Assembly (NCBI GenBank): GCA_937944145.1
Contig: CALDZK010000001.1
Coordinates: 62,001-126,000 of the forward strand
Reading direction: 5' to 3'
Origin: an uncultured Candidatus Altimarinota bacterium
Lineage (GTDB): Bacteria; Patescibacteriota; Gracilibacteria; BD1-5; UBA6164
DNA: 64,000 bases
A model generated the notes under the pieces. The model was not told the DNA's origin. It searched no databases and saw only the letters and a list, made by a program, of their open reading frames with translations. The stretch's first letter is position 1; every line of letters starts with the position of its first letter. Positions 9,266 to 20,419 of this stretch are shown here, piece by piece. Both the position numbers and the translations under genes were made by a program.

Positions 9266-11012
9266 ATTTTGTTTGAGTATTATTTCCCCAGAGATTTTCT
9301 CTTACTTTTGCTATATTAAAACTTCCTGTATTTGTAATAATATTTCTCTTCTCTAGTTCTGCTCGAATAACTACAGGATCTGCGACAGATCTGTTAGTTG
9401 CATAAGAAGTAACATCTGGGAGTAATGAATCTTCTCCTGTACTTTCTCATGTAACCATTTTATTAAAGAGTCTCACAAGTACTTCTTTTTCTCTATCAGA
9501 GTTTCACTCGATACTATCAGTAAATCCATAGACTCCTTCTGCGAGATCTATATCCGTATTGGTACGGATACCATCTCCGAGATCTATTCTCTCTTTGAGA
9601 TTGATCTCTGCTATAAGTTGCTCTAGATCTCATTGGGGAATTAGATCCATTCACATTTGTTTCATGAGTCTGAGAGTATTACGAGTTGTCTCATCTTTTT
9701 CTTTGAGCTTTCTGGAATACTCAGCGACATGTTGCTTGAGGGCGAGTTTGTACTTTGTTTCTTTTTCTTTTATCTGATCCTCGAGTTGCTTTTTACGAGA
9801 CGCGATACCTCAACTCATCACAAAGTTTTTGATATCTTCTTTACTGGTAAAACTCTTCCCACATACGTCTTCTAGAGTCATACCAGCAGAGAGTCCAATC
9901 ATACTGCTCAGTATTGCTTTTACTCATGAGAGCGTTGCCTGCTCAAAGTCACTACTTTGTAAAAACTCTTGTACTTCGGGAGAACCGAGTTTATCAAGAG
10001 CTTCGAGTTTCGGAGTATTTTCTGCTTGTTTTTTTTCATGTTCGAGACCTTCGTTTGATATAGCACTATAAAAGTCTCCTATAGGCACATCTGTCTCCAA
10101 ACTATAGTTGCTTCCTTCTATAGCAACATAACGTGTTGGTGGGACTTCTGATATATCCATCCTCGTCACATCCTGACCATTTTTTGCTTCAACTATATTC
10201 CCATGTTTTTGGAAATCTTTCGTCCCGAGTCATCCAACTATTTGAGCCTGATGAATAGGCTCTTTCACAGTTTCTTGGATTGGTTTATTGTAGCTTACTT
10301 CAAAAGCAATAAATCTAGAACCAAGTGTTGAATCAATAGATGTTGCATAGGTCTTAAACTGTTCGTAAGCTTGTTCATCACCTGAGTCTTTTATCTTTTT
10401 GGATATTTTTTCGAGGTTTCAGGTTCCAGAGTTTGAGAGAAAATCACGTATATCTTTATTTAGTCTTGTTATTTCTTGTTCGCTTTTACCATCTAGTGAA
10501 CGAGCTCGTTCAAGTAATTTTTGGAATTCGGGAATATCAGAAAAGTTTTGATTATTTCAAGCGAAAATTTCTACAAAACTTGTTGCTTGTTTTAAAGAGT
10601 CATTATACGAGATATGAGTTTCTATATTTTTCTTCTGCTCAGCAATAATTTGTGTTTGACCTTTTGGTCAATACTTAGATATAAAACTATCAAATGTAGC
10701 TTTTTCTATAATATAGCCATTCTGTTTTATATATTTTGAAAGTGCTCTAGGAGTAATATTTGATAATGCTGATACTAAAATTTGTTGCTGTTGATTATCT
10801 AAAGATAGAGTATATTTCAGAAATTTGTCGTATTCTTCTTGTTTATTTCAGTTAGTCTCATCCCATCTTGCTTTCTCAAGTTTCTTTTGAAGGTTCGGAG
10901 AAATAACGGATAGCTCTTTTTCTGTGGTTTCTGTTCATAGTATAATATCCTCTTTACTACCAAGAGGTTTATTTTGAACTCCATCATAACTATGTCAAAG
11001 CACTTCTGACAT
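9264..11012 (-). CDS. Large hypothetical protein, 582 aa, end of a five-gene cluster
   Basis: One frame from ATG 11012 (MSEVLGHSYDGVQN) to TAA 9264-9266, with TGA as Gly throughout. No signal peptide or membrane segment. Much of it is helical and charged; a segment near residues 280-300 reads RMDISEVPPTRYVAIEGSNY, and residues ~430-480 form a coiled-coil-like stretch (KKQLEDQIKEKETKYKLALKQ). I do not recognise a family. It is last in a same-strand cluster (9264-14778) whose first gene carries wall-lysis-like domains, so a shared role is possible. Confidence 0.6.
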
Positions 11013-11045
11013 AAAAATAAGATATTAGTTAGTCTCTAATATCTT
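11013..11045 (-). terminator. Hairpin with T tract abutting the next start codon
   Basis: On the minus strand AAGATATTAG-AGACTAA-CTAATATCTT is followed by ATTTTT and then the ATG at 11012. It sits between two co-oriented genes. Confidence 0.6.
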
Positions 11046-11074
11046 ATCATATTTAGCATAATGATGTCAATAAT

Positions 11075-11596
11075 CTAGTTATTACCTGAAAGAGTACTGG
11101 CAAGTTCATCCAAAGCCTCCGTCTTTTTTCTTATAACAGCTGTATTTATTGGTGTATATACTCTTGAATCAAATTTTCCAGGATTATCAGATATAAACTC
11201 CGCAAATTTTGGAGCAAAAGTCAGAATTTCCTCTACAGCTCCTCCATCACTACCGTTAAGTATATTACTCATTGTACCTTGAGCATATTCTCTAGCATCT
11301 TCTTCTGATTCTCCGTCAGTGATAAATCACTTTGTAAGCTCCTGAAGGCCCAGAGATATCTTTTCTTGATCAGATGATGTTAGAGCTTCTTTTCAAGTGT
11401 AATTCGCTAACTCCATCTTCCCACTTGCATCTGCTACCTGAACTGTTTTTTGTTCCTCTGCCTGGGCTGTACTTACTTGAAAGGCTAGTATAGCCGCTGC
11501 TGCTGTTGCTACGATACTCGTATTTTGCTTCAAGAATTCCATAGCTCAACCCGACTCTATAGGTTCAGGAGATTGTTGTATTTTATCTACAGCCAT
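11075..11596 (-). CDS. Hypothetical protein with N-terminal membrane segment, 173 aa
   Basis: ATG 11596 to TAG 11075-11077. A hydrophobic Ala-rich stretch (IVATAAAAILAFQVSTAQA, about residues 27-45) ends in an AQA-like signal cleavage site, so the rest (EEQKTVQVADASGKM...) is probably outside the membrane. The C-terminal part is helical (GGAVEEILTFAPKFAEFI). No known domain. Its size and plan resemble the upstream 186-residue gene (short N-terminus, one hydrophobic segment, acidic helical tail). Confidence 0.6.
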
Positions 11597-11736
11597 AGTA
11601 TATATTTTAAGTACTATTATATTCTACATTATAGTCCTCTACAACATCATTGTCAAATAATTTGAGGCTTAAAAAACCCTAATTGTGAAAAACCTTGTAC
11701 AAAAAATGAGGACAAAGATATTAGAAAAAATAGGTT

Positions 11737-12297
11737 TTACCTGCGAGAAAAATCATCTGGTAGCATATCGACATATTCCATAGGGATGCTATAATCCTGG
11801 ACAAGACTCATTCTGAGACTCTCTACATCAGAAAGAAGTAATTTATATTCCTCAGTAGGTAGGCTCTGATTAACCTGAGTATCAACAACTAATTGATCAA
11901 AAAGTAAGAACCATTCCAAGACTATTTCGAGTGTTTCTTCAGTACTATACTGTCCTGAGTTCTGGATTACATGTACAAGAGTATCAGACAACCTCTGAGC
12001 AATATCAGGATGGGAGATACTATCTATAGACTCTCCTGGGAATAGATCTGGATCAAATTGTTGTAGTATATAACTAAAGGAGTTGGTAGAATCTCTATCA
12101 TTGAAGCTATTTTTTTTCTCGTCTAGACGAGATATTTCTTGTTCCTGTGATCAAAGTCCGTATTGACCTGAAGCAGTCAAAGTACCTGGAGAAGATAGTA
12201 CGAGAGATAAAGCTAAAGCAACAGAATAAACAGCTTGTTTTACATGAGGTGTCTCTCATGATTCCAAATCTAAGTGAGGAGTATCTAAAGATCTCAT
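11737..12297 (-). CDS. Hypothetical protein with N-terminal membrane segment, 186 aa
   Basis: ATG 12297 to TAA 11737-11739. A hydrophobic segment AVYSVALALSLVLSSPGTLTA (residues ~22-42) follows a short charged start; the remaining 140 residues are acidic and helical (ETLEIVLEWFLLFDQLVV). Probably exported or membrane-anchored. No recognised domain. Third gene of the five-gene cluster, 15 bases after the previous one. Confidence 0.6.
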
Positions 12298-12311
12298 AAA
12301 GTTTTTTAAGG

Positions 12312-12791
12312 TTATACTTTTGGATTTTCAGGAAGCATCTCCTCTACTTTTGGCACACGTCTCACGAGAATATTTTTAAGCTTATTATAAGCCTTTTTTT
12401 CTATTTGAGAGAGTTTGCTTATTCTCGGAGAATGATAAAACACCAGTATCGTATCCATGATAAACTGGGGTCCTATTCTTTCTTCCTTTTCAGCCTTTTC
12501 AAAACACTGGAGAAGTCCACATATATCATGTTTTTTGGAGGTTTTCATTTCACAGAGGAACTCTAGTATGTCTGTATTTTCTGTCCCATCAACAAAAGAT
12601 ATAAAGTGTTGTAGTCTTTTTTCTTGCTCCAGAGAAAGTTCACATTTCTTTGTAACTTTTTTGAGTTTTTGGAGGATTGTATTGTGTGAAAATGCGTGAG
12701 TGTAGAACCATAATTTGGTTTTCTCGAGTCTTTCCTTTCCTAGAGTTAGGAAAGTCTGTTTAGGTCAGTCTGAACTATCAGAAGTAATCAT
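12312..12791 (-). CDS. Hypothetical protein, 159 aa
   Basis: ATG 12791 (MITSDSSDGPKQTFLTLGKERL) to TAA 12312-12314. Entirely helical and charged, with no export signal. It contains two Cys in KHDICGLLQCFEKA. Family unknown. It follows the 640-residue gene across a terminator-like hairpin and ends 15 bases before the 186-residue gene. Confidence 0.6.
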
Positions 12792-12802
12792 AATTTCATA
12801 TT

Positions 12803-12834
12803 AAAAAACTATACTGATATAGTATAGTTTTTTT
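12803..12834. terminator. Terminator-like palindrome between cluster genes
   Basis: AAAAAACTATACTGATATAGTATAGTTTTTTT, a palindrome with runs of A and T, 11 bases before the ATG at 12791 and 22 bases after the stop at 12856. Confidence 0.7.
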
Positions 12835-12855
12835 GGTATTTAGCAAGTCTTAATA

Positions 12856-14778
12856 CTAATGATTTACAACTCCATTATACTTTCTTCCTACACTTGCAAG
12901 ATAACTCTTATACTGATTAAAGGGGATCGGATTGTGGCTATATTTTCATCCAACAACTGGAAGATATGGATCAAGTATATATGCTTGTCCATTCCTCACA
13001 AAACCTGTAGCCACATGACCATACTGAGGGAATCTCTTACTACGAGAAAACGCCTGAAATACTGTTCCCGTTGGCTCAGATCTACTCAATCTCCCTTGTC
13101 ATGAAAAGTGATCCTCTAGAGCACGTGCACTTTCAAGTTGAGGGACTTTGACTCAGAGTTTTGCTGCATTGAGTCTCGCTGTTCTCGCACAGTATGTCAT
13201 TTTGACACTCCCATCAGGATTTCTAACTACTTCCTTTTGTATCGAACGAATACTTCCAGATGGAAGAATTCCTTGTGATTTAAGTTGTAAAACAGCAAGT
13301 TTAAATTCTTTCTTATATCTATCCATTGTAGCATTTTTCTTTTCAGCTCTGAGTTCATATATGTTTTTTATGAGCTGTAATTCTGAATTTTTATCTCCGG
13401 GAGTAAAACCAGGGGTCTTTTGTACTGCATTACGGATAACATCTGTTGCAGCTCAGTGTTGTACTGCAGAGCTCCATATAACATTCTTCAGTACAATACT
13501 TGCTTTACTCACATCAAATCCAGCTTTTGTGACAGCAGGGTCATAATGTGTTTCTTTTATGTAATTATGTTCGAGCTCTTTGAACTTTTTTGCTCCTATC
13601 TCTTCTATTTTTGCTATCCAGTTTTTTGCAAACTCACTCTCAGATCACTTAGTAAATGTCTCGTTATGATCCCCAATTATACCATTATCTTCCGCAAATG
13701 CTTTTAGATGATCTGCCCTCAATTGATACGTTCAAAAAGAAGGTTTTCAAACATCATTCCCATTGATAGCCATCGGTCACCTCTCACCACTCTCAAAAAA
13801 TTCTGAGAGGGAACCAAGTCTGTTTATATCTCCTCCAGGAACAGTAATATTATTTACAGCATCTCTCCCTCATTGATAAGAATTAAACCTATCACTATTT
13901 GCTTCGATTCAAAATAAATTCTTCAAAAACACAAGGACTTTTCCCATAAGTGTATTGGGTGGGATATCTGGATTTTTTCTTTGTATTATTCTCTCGGTAT
14001 GATCAACCAAATTTGCTCACCCATCCTGCTGTAGAGTCATCAGCTCTGCTATATCAGTATCTCCATCTAGTAGCTTTGAACTCTTTGCAAATTCCGCATT
14101 TCTCTTGTACTCTGCTATGAGTTGGTTTATCTCCTCTGCAAAGTTTTCTGTATTACTGAGAAATGCTTCTGCAATTTCTTTTTCCTGCTGTCCATCAATA
14201 ACTCATGAGTAGTTATATTTGGAAGACAACATAGTCGAGATACTCCCTTTTGGAAGTTCTGCTTGTTTTTCCCTTTGGCTTACATAGTCCTGAAATTTTT
14301 GAAGTATCTCAGGATTTATCTCAAAGTTTTTCGTAGCTTCTCCGTCTTCTTTTAGTTTTCAATTGTACTCTCACAAATCACTTTTCAGAATAGCAATTTC
14401 TTGTCATATATCTCCTTGGGCTGATGTAGCTTCTGAAAGTCTTTTTTTATACATTGCTAACTTTTCTAATGTTGGCTTTGCATCAGGGTCTTGTTTATCT
14501 GACTCATCCAATGCTCACTCTATCTTTTCTGCTCCAGCCTTATTTATCTTTTCTCATGCCTGTTCTCACTGAAGTCTTGATTCTAAAATCGTAATCTGCA
14601 GCTGTACCTCAGCAGCTTGCTTCTTCTGTTCGGGACTAAGATTACTAGCCAGCTGTTCATTTTCCTGCTTCTTCTCCTCAGGTTTCGGTCAAAAGCGACT
14701 CGCATCGAACTTCTCACCATCAAATTTTTGAGTTATAGTAGATCAAATCAGAAACTGTAATTGCTCAAGAGTATACAT
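12856..14778 (-). CDS. Putative cell-wall lytic protein: coiled coil + lysozyme-like region + cysteine-peptidase-like tail, 640 aa
   Basis: ATG 14778 to TAG 12856-12858. Residues ~25-200 are Glu/Lys/Gln-rich coiled coil. Residues ~320-450 carry EFFESGERGPMAING then GKPSFGTYQLRAD, KNWIAKIEEIG, HNYIKETHYDPAV and VIWSSAVQHGAATDVI, the block order of the lysozyme-like domain found in phage tail and VgrG-type spike proteins (ESGxRG...SYGxYQ...HYDP...LWSTAVQHG). The last ~120 residues have MTYCARTARLNA, PQYGHVATGFVRNGQAYILDPY: a Cys, a His and an Asp in CHAP/NlpC-like order. No signal peptide, so export would need another route. Domain calls are by motif only. Confidence 0.6.
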
Positions 14779-14844
14779 GAGTAACAATAATTATATAATA
14801 CCTACTAAGGGTATCATATATATCTAGTGAACGCAAAAAACTGA

Positions 14845-16884
14845 CTACTGAGAAATAACAAGCTCGAAATCGAGCCTGAGAGTTTCTTCGTCCACGCGAA
14901 CGAGAGTCACTACTACATCATCTCAAAAAGTAAGTTCTACTCCCGAAATAGGACTAAAAATACTGAAATTTTCAGCATCGTATCATAAATTAGAGAGTCA
15001 AAACTCTACAAATCACTCAATAGTATTTGGGAGTTCTACAAAAAATCATTTTTCTATCATACCTGACACTTTTGCCTGAAATTCCTGTCACACCTTGTCC
15101 TTCATATACTGAACTGCCATATAGTCTCGTACCTTGTACTCGATACGTTCACTCAGTACTTCTCTCTCACTGCTTCGAAGTGCTACTTTTGGAAGTATTT
15201 CTTGGTAATGAGACTTTCTCTCTGGAGTGATATCTTTATGAATAACTTCTTTTATAATTCTGTGTATCTGTAAGTCAGGGTACCTACGTATAGGTGAGGT
15301 AAAGTGACTATAGAACTTGGAAGCAAGTCAAAAATGTCCGAAGTTTCTCTCACTATATTTCGCTTTCATCAGGGTTCTTAGAAGCATTTTTTGGAGTGCT
15401 CATTGTTTTTTATTTCACTCTATGGTATTTAGTATTTTCTGGAATGATTTTGGAGATATATCTGGTACTTCGATGTCTATCTCAAACTTTTTTAGAAGAG
15501 CAATATACTTCTCTACATCTTCTTCATCTGGAGTCTCATGAACACGATACAAAAACGGGTATTTTTGAAACTGCTGAGCTATTGCTTCATTTGCGAGTAT
15601 CATACACTCTTCTATGATTTTGTGTGACTCATATCTCTCATACTCATAGAATCTGATCGGAAAATCATTTTCATCTACCTCTATCTTTGTCTCAGGAAAA
15701 TCAAAGTGCAGCACTCATTTTGAGTCTTTATACGCTGAAAGAATCTTTTTGAGATCTGAGAGTTGTTTCAGAGCTGTTATCAGCTCAAAAGAAGAAGTTC
15801 ATCAAAACTGGAGTTGTATTTCTGAATTTGTAGCCTCTCCTTCTCCTTTTAGGAGAGGGTTGGGGTGAGGTCAGTCAATACTATCAAGTATCTCCTGTAC
15901 TTCCGAGTAGGTCAGTCTATAGTCAGACTCGATAATACTCTCGTACACTTTTGACTCTTGTATATGACCTGAGTTATTTACCAGTATCTCACAGGTCAAA
16001 GTCCTCTTGGATTCTCAAGGATGGAGGCTACAGAGCCCATTAGAGAGACTCTCTGGAAGCATTGGAACGACTTTATTCACCATATATATACTCGTACCTC
16101 TTTTTCTTGCTTCTCTATCGAGTTCACTATTTTCTGTGACGTAGTGGGTGACATCTGCTATATGTACATAGAGACGGATACCTCCATCTTTCTCTTTCTG
16201 TATACTTAGAGCATCATCCAGATCCTTGCTATCAGCTCCATCTATCGTAAACGTGAGCATATTCCTGAGATCCTTTCTCTGAGACTCTTTGTGTATATCT
16301 ATATCTCCTGAATGATTTTTTGCTTCCTCTAGGACCTTTCCTGGAAATGTTATCCTCGCTCATCACTCGAGAGCGAGTCAGAGAATCCTTCCTCATTTCT
16401 CTGTAATCGCTGGAAGTATCTCTACGACTCTTCCTTCTGGGTTTTTTCCCTTCCATTTTATCACCTGTACTCCTACCCTCTGACCGTCAGTTGCTCCGTT
16501 TAGGAACTTGCCTGGAACAAATATATCAGCAGGCATATACTGACTCTCTGGAATGACAAATCCAAATGTTTTTTGCATTTGGAGCCTCCCAATGACCAAT
16601 GTCTCAGCTCGTTGTTTTACCTCCGTGATAACAGCTTCTTCCTTGTTCCTATATACTTTGGTATAGAAATACACTTCATCTCCTGGAAACGCATCTGCTT
16701 TTTTTGTTTCGTGTACATAGAATCATTTTTTGACTCCCTCCTCCACGATATCTACAAAACCAAAATTTCCTTTTCCTTGGTTATAAATACCGACCTGTTG
16801 TTTGTCTCTTGGTGGTTGTTTTTTTTCTCCGTAAAATTTCTTTTCTTTTTTAAATCCGTATGATTTTTGCTTTTTTTGAGGCAT
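14845..16884 (-). CDS. rnr: Ribonuclease R (RNase II family 3'-5' exoribonuclease)
   Basis: 679 residues. A basic N-terminal tail (MPQKKQKSYGFKKEKK) leads to cold-shock-like domains (GNFGFVDI, KTFGFVIP), then the RNB catalytic signature DGADSKDLDDALS with the four metal-binding Asp, followed by RLYVHIADVTHYV and PMLPESLSNGLCSL. The C-terminus is an S1-like domain ending VRVDEETLRLDFELVIS. It degrades structured RNA and helps rRNA/tmRNA quality control. The ATG at 16884 directly follows the T tract of a hairpin. Confidence 0.92.
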
Positions 16885-16914
16885 AAAAATAATCTCTAAG
16901 TATTATAGAGATTA
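16885..16914 (-). terminator. Hairpin with T tract abutting the rnr start codon
   Basis: Minus strand ATAATCTCTA-TAATACT-TAGAGATTAT then TTTT and ATG. It follows gloA on the same strand; the loop contains TATAAT overlap, a possible -10 element for rnr. Confidence 0.6.
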
Positions 16915-16947
16915 TATAAGTATTTCTCAAAGGAACTAATCAAATTT

Positions 16948-17367
16948 CTACCACTCTCCTATACTCTCCATATCTTTCCATGGACTCATAGGTTCGAGAG
17001 CGTCTCACTCCTGGAGTATTTCTATAGAAACATTATCAGGAGATTTGATAAATGCCATTTTTCCATCTCTAGGTGGTCTATTTAGAATAACTCATTTACT
17101 CTGTAGCATACTGCAGTACTCATAGATATTGTCGACACTATAAGCCAGATGTCACCATGATCTCCCTGTTTCATAGACTTCCTGACTTCCCCAATTATAG
17201 GTCAGTTCTATCTCGGGTTCTCAGGGATCAGTTGCGAGAAATACAAGAGTAAACTTCCCTGCTGGAACTTCTTTTCTACGTGTTTCCACGAGACCAAGGG
17301 TATTACAATAAAACTCGAGTGATTCATCTAGATCTCTCACTCTGACCATAGTGTGTTTGTATTTCAT
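16948..17367 (-). CDS. gloA: Lactoylglutathione lyase (glyoxalase I)
   Basis: 139 residues, the normal single-domain length. All four metal ligands are visible: His in KYKHTMVRV, Glu in EIELTYNW, His in GHLAYSVDN and Glu in [16 protein letters not shown] and ESPWKDM-like C-terminal blocks fit too. It isomerises the methylglyoxal-thiol hemithioacetal to lactoyl-thiol. gloB begins upstream on the same strand and ends 10 bases before this start, giving a complete glyoxalase pair in one operon. Confidence 0.9.
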
Positions 17368-17377
17368 ATGTTTTTTA

Positions 17378-18088
17378 TTACCAAGTATTTCTCAGTTCAC
17401 GGGTAGATATAAATTGTTCTCGAGAAGTTCCAAAAAATGGATTTACTTCTCTCTCTTCTCAGAGACTCGTAAAATATACATTATCTCCTTTTTTTGCAAG
17501 TATATCATCAGCGTAGGAAGTATTTTCAGGAAAATGTGTTTTTATAAAATTCATATTTGTCTCCAGATAGTCATGTCATGAGTATATCATCACATCATCA
17601 CTGTAGCGATCAAATAATTGTACCGAATCATAGAGTATGCTACTATTTCCCGAATAAGTATTTCCTACTCCTCCAGAGAATAATACATCTCCTACCAATA
17701 TGTCCGTTACAATGTCATCGTTACTTATTTCAAACATCATATGTCCACTAGCATGCCCCGGAGCAAATACTGCTGTGATCTTTGTGCTCTCATACTCAAA
17801 TACTATCTCTCCATCCTGAAATATATGTGATACTTGTACTGGTATAGCATCAGCCGTGATCTGACCAGCATATATTTCCGAGCAGTCCAGTCCCTCTACT
17901 CACTCATAGTGGTCATGATGCTCATGAGTGATGAGTATTTTCTCCAGTTTTAAATCGTGGGTATCAAGAAAGTCCTGAGCAAGTGTGCTATCACTTGGAT
18001 CCACAACAATTGCTTGCTTATCTCCATATTCTAAAATGTAGAAAATATTTTCAAGCTCATTATGAGTAATAATTGGGTGTATTTTCAT
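17378..18088 (-). CDS. gloB: Hydroxyacylglutathione hydrolase (glyoxalase II), metallo-beta-lactamase fold
   Basis: 236 residues. Metal site [10 protein letters not shown] (THxHxDH; final Gly from TGA), then [23 protein letters not shown] and the late IYSGHDYLETN match glyoxalase II. The C-terminus has NPFF..SREQF as in GloB substrate binding. It hydrolyses lactoyl-thiol to lactate and free thiol. Located between yjjX and gloA with gaps of 3 and 10 bases, so co-transcribed. Confidence 0.88.
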
Positions 18089-18091
18089 GGT

Positions 18092-18628
18092 TTAATTTTT
18101 ATGATATATAGCTGTATTTTTGTGTGGAATAAGTGCGAGCATAGTTGGTTCTATATAATAGTCTGTCCTCGTTATTACATCTCATGTGAGTTTCCCTACA
18201 GTTCAAGATTTTTGTTTTGAATTTATAGTTCCAAAAACCATATCATCTGCGTCTCATAACTCTATTCACTGATCCAGTAGTTGGACCAAAGATGGTGGAA
18301 GAAAGAAAGTAGAACTCTTGGCTTTTCAAGCATATGTTTTAGAAGCCACTACTACCCAAGCAAAGCACTCCATATCATTTCATATCTTTTCTACTCCTCA
18401 CTCGATACCAACATAATAATCTGCATCTATATATAAGTTTTTAATATTTTCTGCTCTATTTTTTGCTCAATTAAATGTTTCTGAGTTTGTCATAGGCTGT
18501 TCACTCACTCATGATGCAACTGAAACTCACTCAAAAGAAAAATCTAGCTCTGGAAACATCCTCTCAAAAGCTACTTTTACAGAGTGAATCTTTACAGGAT
18601 TTTTTGAAGCAATAATGACTTTTTTCAT
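18092..18628 (-). CDS. yjjX: Inosine/xanthosine triphosphatase (YjjX family)
   Basis: 178 residues. The start KKVIIASKNPVKIHSVK is the nucleoside-triphosphatase nucleotide-binding element, followed by EGVSVASGVSEQPM and NGAKNRAENI, then IEGGVEK, SGTVGKLTGDVITR near the end. These are diagnostic for YjjX rather than RdgB. It removes damaged ITP/XTP. Many of the glycines are TGA. First gene of a likely yjjX-gloB-gloA operon. Confidence 0.88.
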
Positions 18629-18633
18629 ACTAC

Positions 18634-19071
18634 CTATTTAATTTTTTGTATATACTTCTTTGCTCGAGATACAACATCTCCATAAAAATACTCTGGCTTC
18701 CTATGATTATTTTCATCACAGAATTGTTCTAATGGTACTTGTAAAACAACTGTATCAAAATCCCACCCAGTATGTTGAGCTCTGTAATCATTTGTAAAAA
18801 TACTTAAAAGCTCTTCTTCCCTTGTCCATCATGAAAAATCAAAGGCATATTCTCATTTACGCACATACACGTGGTTTCCTACATCATAGGGAGGTTTTGG
18901 TTTGATAAAAACTATTTCATCAACTCGTTCTGGATGTAGTTCCTGAAATGTATATGCTAAAATATGACAGGCTCATGAAGCAAAAAAAGCAATATCATCT
19001 CTTATCCAAGACGCAAGTTCGCTTTCTGTCTCAGCTTTGGTTCTCTCATAATTTATAGAAGACTTATACAT
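18634..19071 (-). CDS. Hypothetical protein, 145 aa
   Basis: ATG 19071 (MYKSSINYERTKAETESEL) to TAG 18634-18636. Soluble, with Cys pair ASCACHIL, a Pro-rich strand IKPKPPYDVGNHVYV, and many aromatic residues. Family unknown. It ends five bases before yjjX and may lead that operon. Confidence 0.6.
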
Positions 19072-19120
19072 AACACCTATATTACAAAAAGAATCTCCTT
19101 GTTCAAGTTCTTACAACTAA

Positions 19121-19154
19121 AAATATCTCCTTGATATTTATCGAGGAGATATTT
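19121..19154 (-). terminator. Terminator after tRNA-Leu
   Basis: AAATATCTCC...GGAGATATTT stem; on the minus strand followed by a TTTTTAG tract, 10 bases past the tRNA 3' end. Confidence 0.65.
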
Positions 19155-19163
19155 AAATCTTTT

Positions 19164-19247
19164 TGGTACCTGGAGAGAGACTCGAACTCTCACGACCGAA
19201 GCCGGGGGATTTTGAGTCCCCTGTGTCTACCATTCCACCACCCAGGC
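19164..19247 (-). tRNA. tRNA-Leu(CAA)
   Basis: 84 bases including encoded CCA. Acceptor GCCTGGG pairs with TCCAGGT (G-U ends); anticodon stem GGGGA/TCCCC encloses loop CTCAAAA with anticodon CAA; a long variable arm (CGGCTTCGGTCG) marks class II; T-loop GTTCGAGTC. Decodes UUG. Confidence 0.9.
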
Positions 19248-19297
19248 TTATGTATTTCTATTTTGGGTAATTATATATCATGTCTCTTTTTTATAAA

Positions 19298-19375
19298 GGA
19301 CACAGGAACTGTGTACCCCACTCGCTTCGCTTCGGGGGTATCGCTACGCAGATCTACCATTTCACCTTCTCAGGC
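19298..19375 (-). pseudogene. Decayed tRNA-like copy next to tRNA-Leu
   Basis: The minus strand starts GCCTGAGAAGGTGAAATGGTAGA, closely matching the first 23 bases of the neighbouring tRNA-Leu, then has a C/G-rich stretch with GAAGCGAAGCGAG repeats and ACACAG-TTC-CTGTGT at the end. There is no anticodon stem and no matching acceptor or CCA, so it cannot fold as a normal tRNA. It could be a relic or a tRNA-derived structured RNA. Confidence 0.4.
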
Positions 19376-19421
19376 TTATAGCCTCAGTATTATAGTGAAA
19401 AAAATAGAAACTCAAGACAGA

Positions 19422-20264
19422 CTATGATGTAAGAGCTCGTATAACTTCCTGTACTGACCTTGAAAGTTCTCCACCAAGATTAGGATGTTCGACGCGTATA
19501 GTAACTTGCCTTGGAGAAAAAATAAAGCTTATTTTTTCATATTTTCAATCAATTAGAGGATCTATTTGAGCTAATTGTTTTGGAGTAAAACAACTTATAT
19601 CTTTATCTCTTATGCTAAAGTGAAGAGAATCATTCTCTATCATAGTTTTTTCAGATTCTTCTCCTAAGGTTTTATATATTATATGTACAAGTAAATCTTG
19701 TTGGATATAAAACTCAGCATTATATATATCTATAACCTTTCAATTAACTTCACAAGTAGATATTCATACGAGCTTAATATTATAATCAAATCAAAAGTAC
19801 TTAAAACTATAATTCGTCATAGATGTATTCATCTCTAAATCACTTATATAGGCATTATCATTTAAAAATCATCTAATATATTTCGTTGACTCTTTTATAT
19901 ATCTTAAATGAAATAAAGCTTCTTCTCTTTGTATTGCTTCAAAAGTTTCATCAACTGAGTCTCAAAACTCTCTCGCACTATCCGTAGTATGAGGAGTATG
20001 AATGTTAGGATCTCTAATAATTTGTTGCATCCTTCCTTTAGTTTCCTCCAAAGGTATAGAAAAAGATACAGGACTATATTCACTCCATTTGTTTTCATCC
20101 ATTCCTCATTCCGTAATAGCCTGTATTTGTTCTGAAACTATGTGAGATTGAGCTACTTTTTTTCCATTTTCTGTATCTGGGGTAACTACTGCTGCTTTAT
20201 AATCAGGATCTCGAAGGACTTTTTGTACATCTACATCTCCAGGATTTTTTATGACATCATTCAT
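19422..20264 (-). CDS. Hypothetical protein, 280 aa
   Basis: ATG 20264 (MNDVIKNPGDVDVQKVLRDP) to TAG 19422-19424. An upstream in-frame TTG at 20294 would add ten residues; neither start has a Shine-Dalgarno sequence. Soluble, no signal peptide, mixed alpha/beta composition with a C-terminal strand-rich region SFSPRQVTIRVEHP. Family unknown. Divergent from radA. Confidence 0.6.
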
Positions 20265-20419
20265 ATCTATATAATTATTTTTGTAATTCGTCAATTATTG
20301 CAAAAAACTTGTGTTTTGCAAATTTTTATTTGTAAATTATAACACAAGGTACATGAAAATACTTGTTTTTGTATATATTCTGTATATACTCTTTTTATAT
20401 TCACTAAAGAAAATATCTC

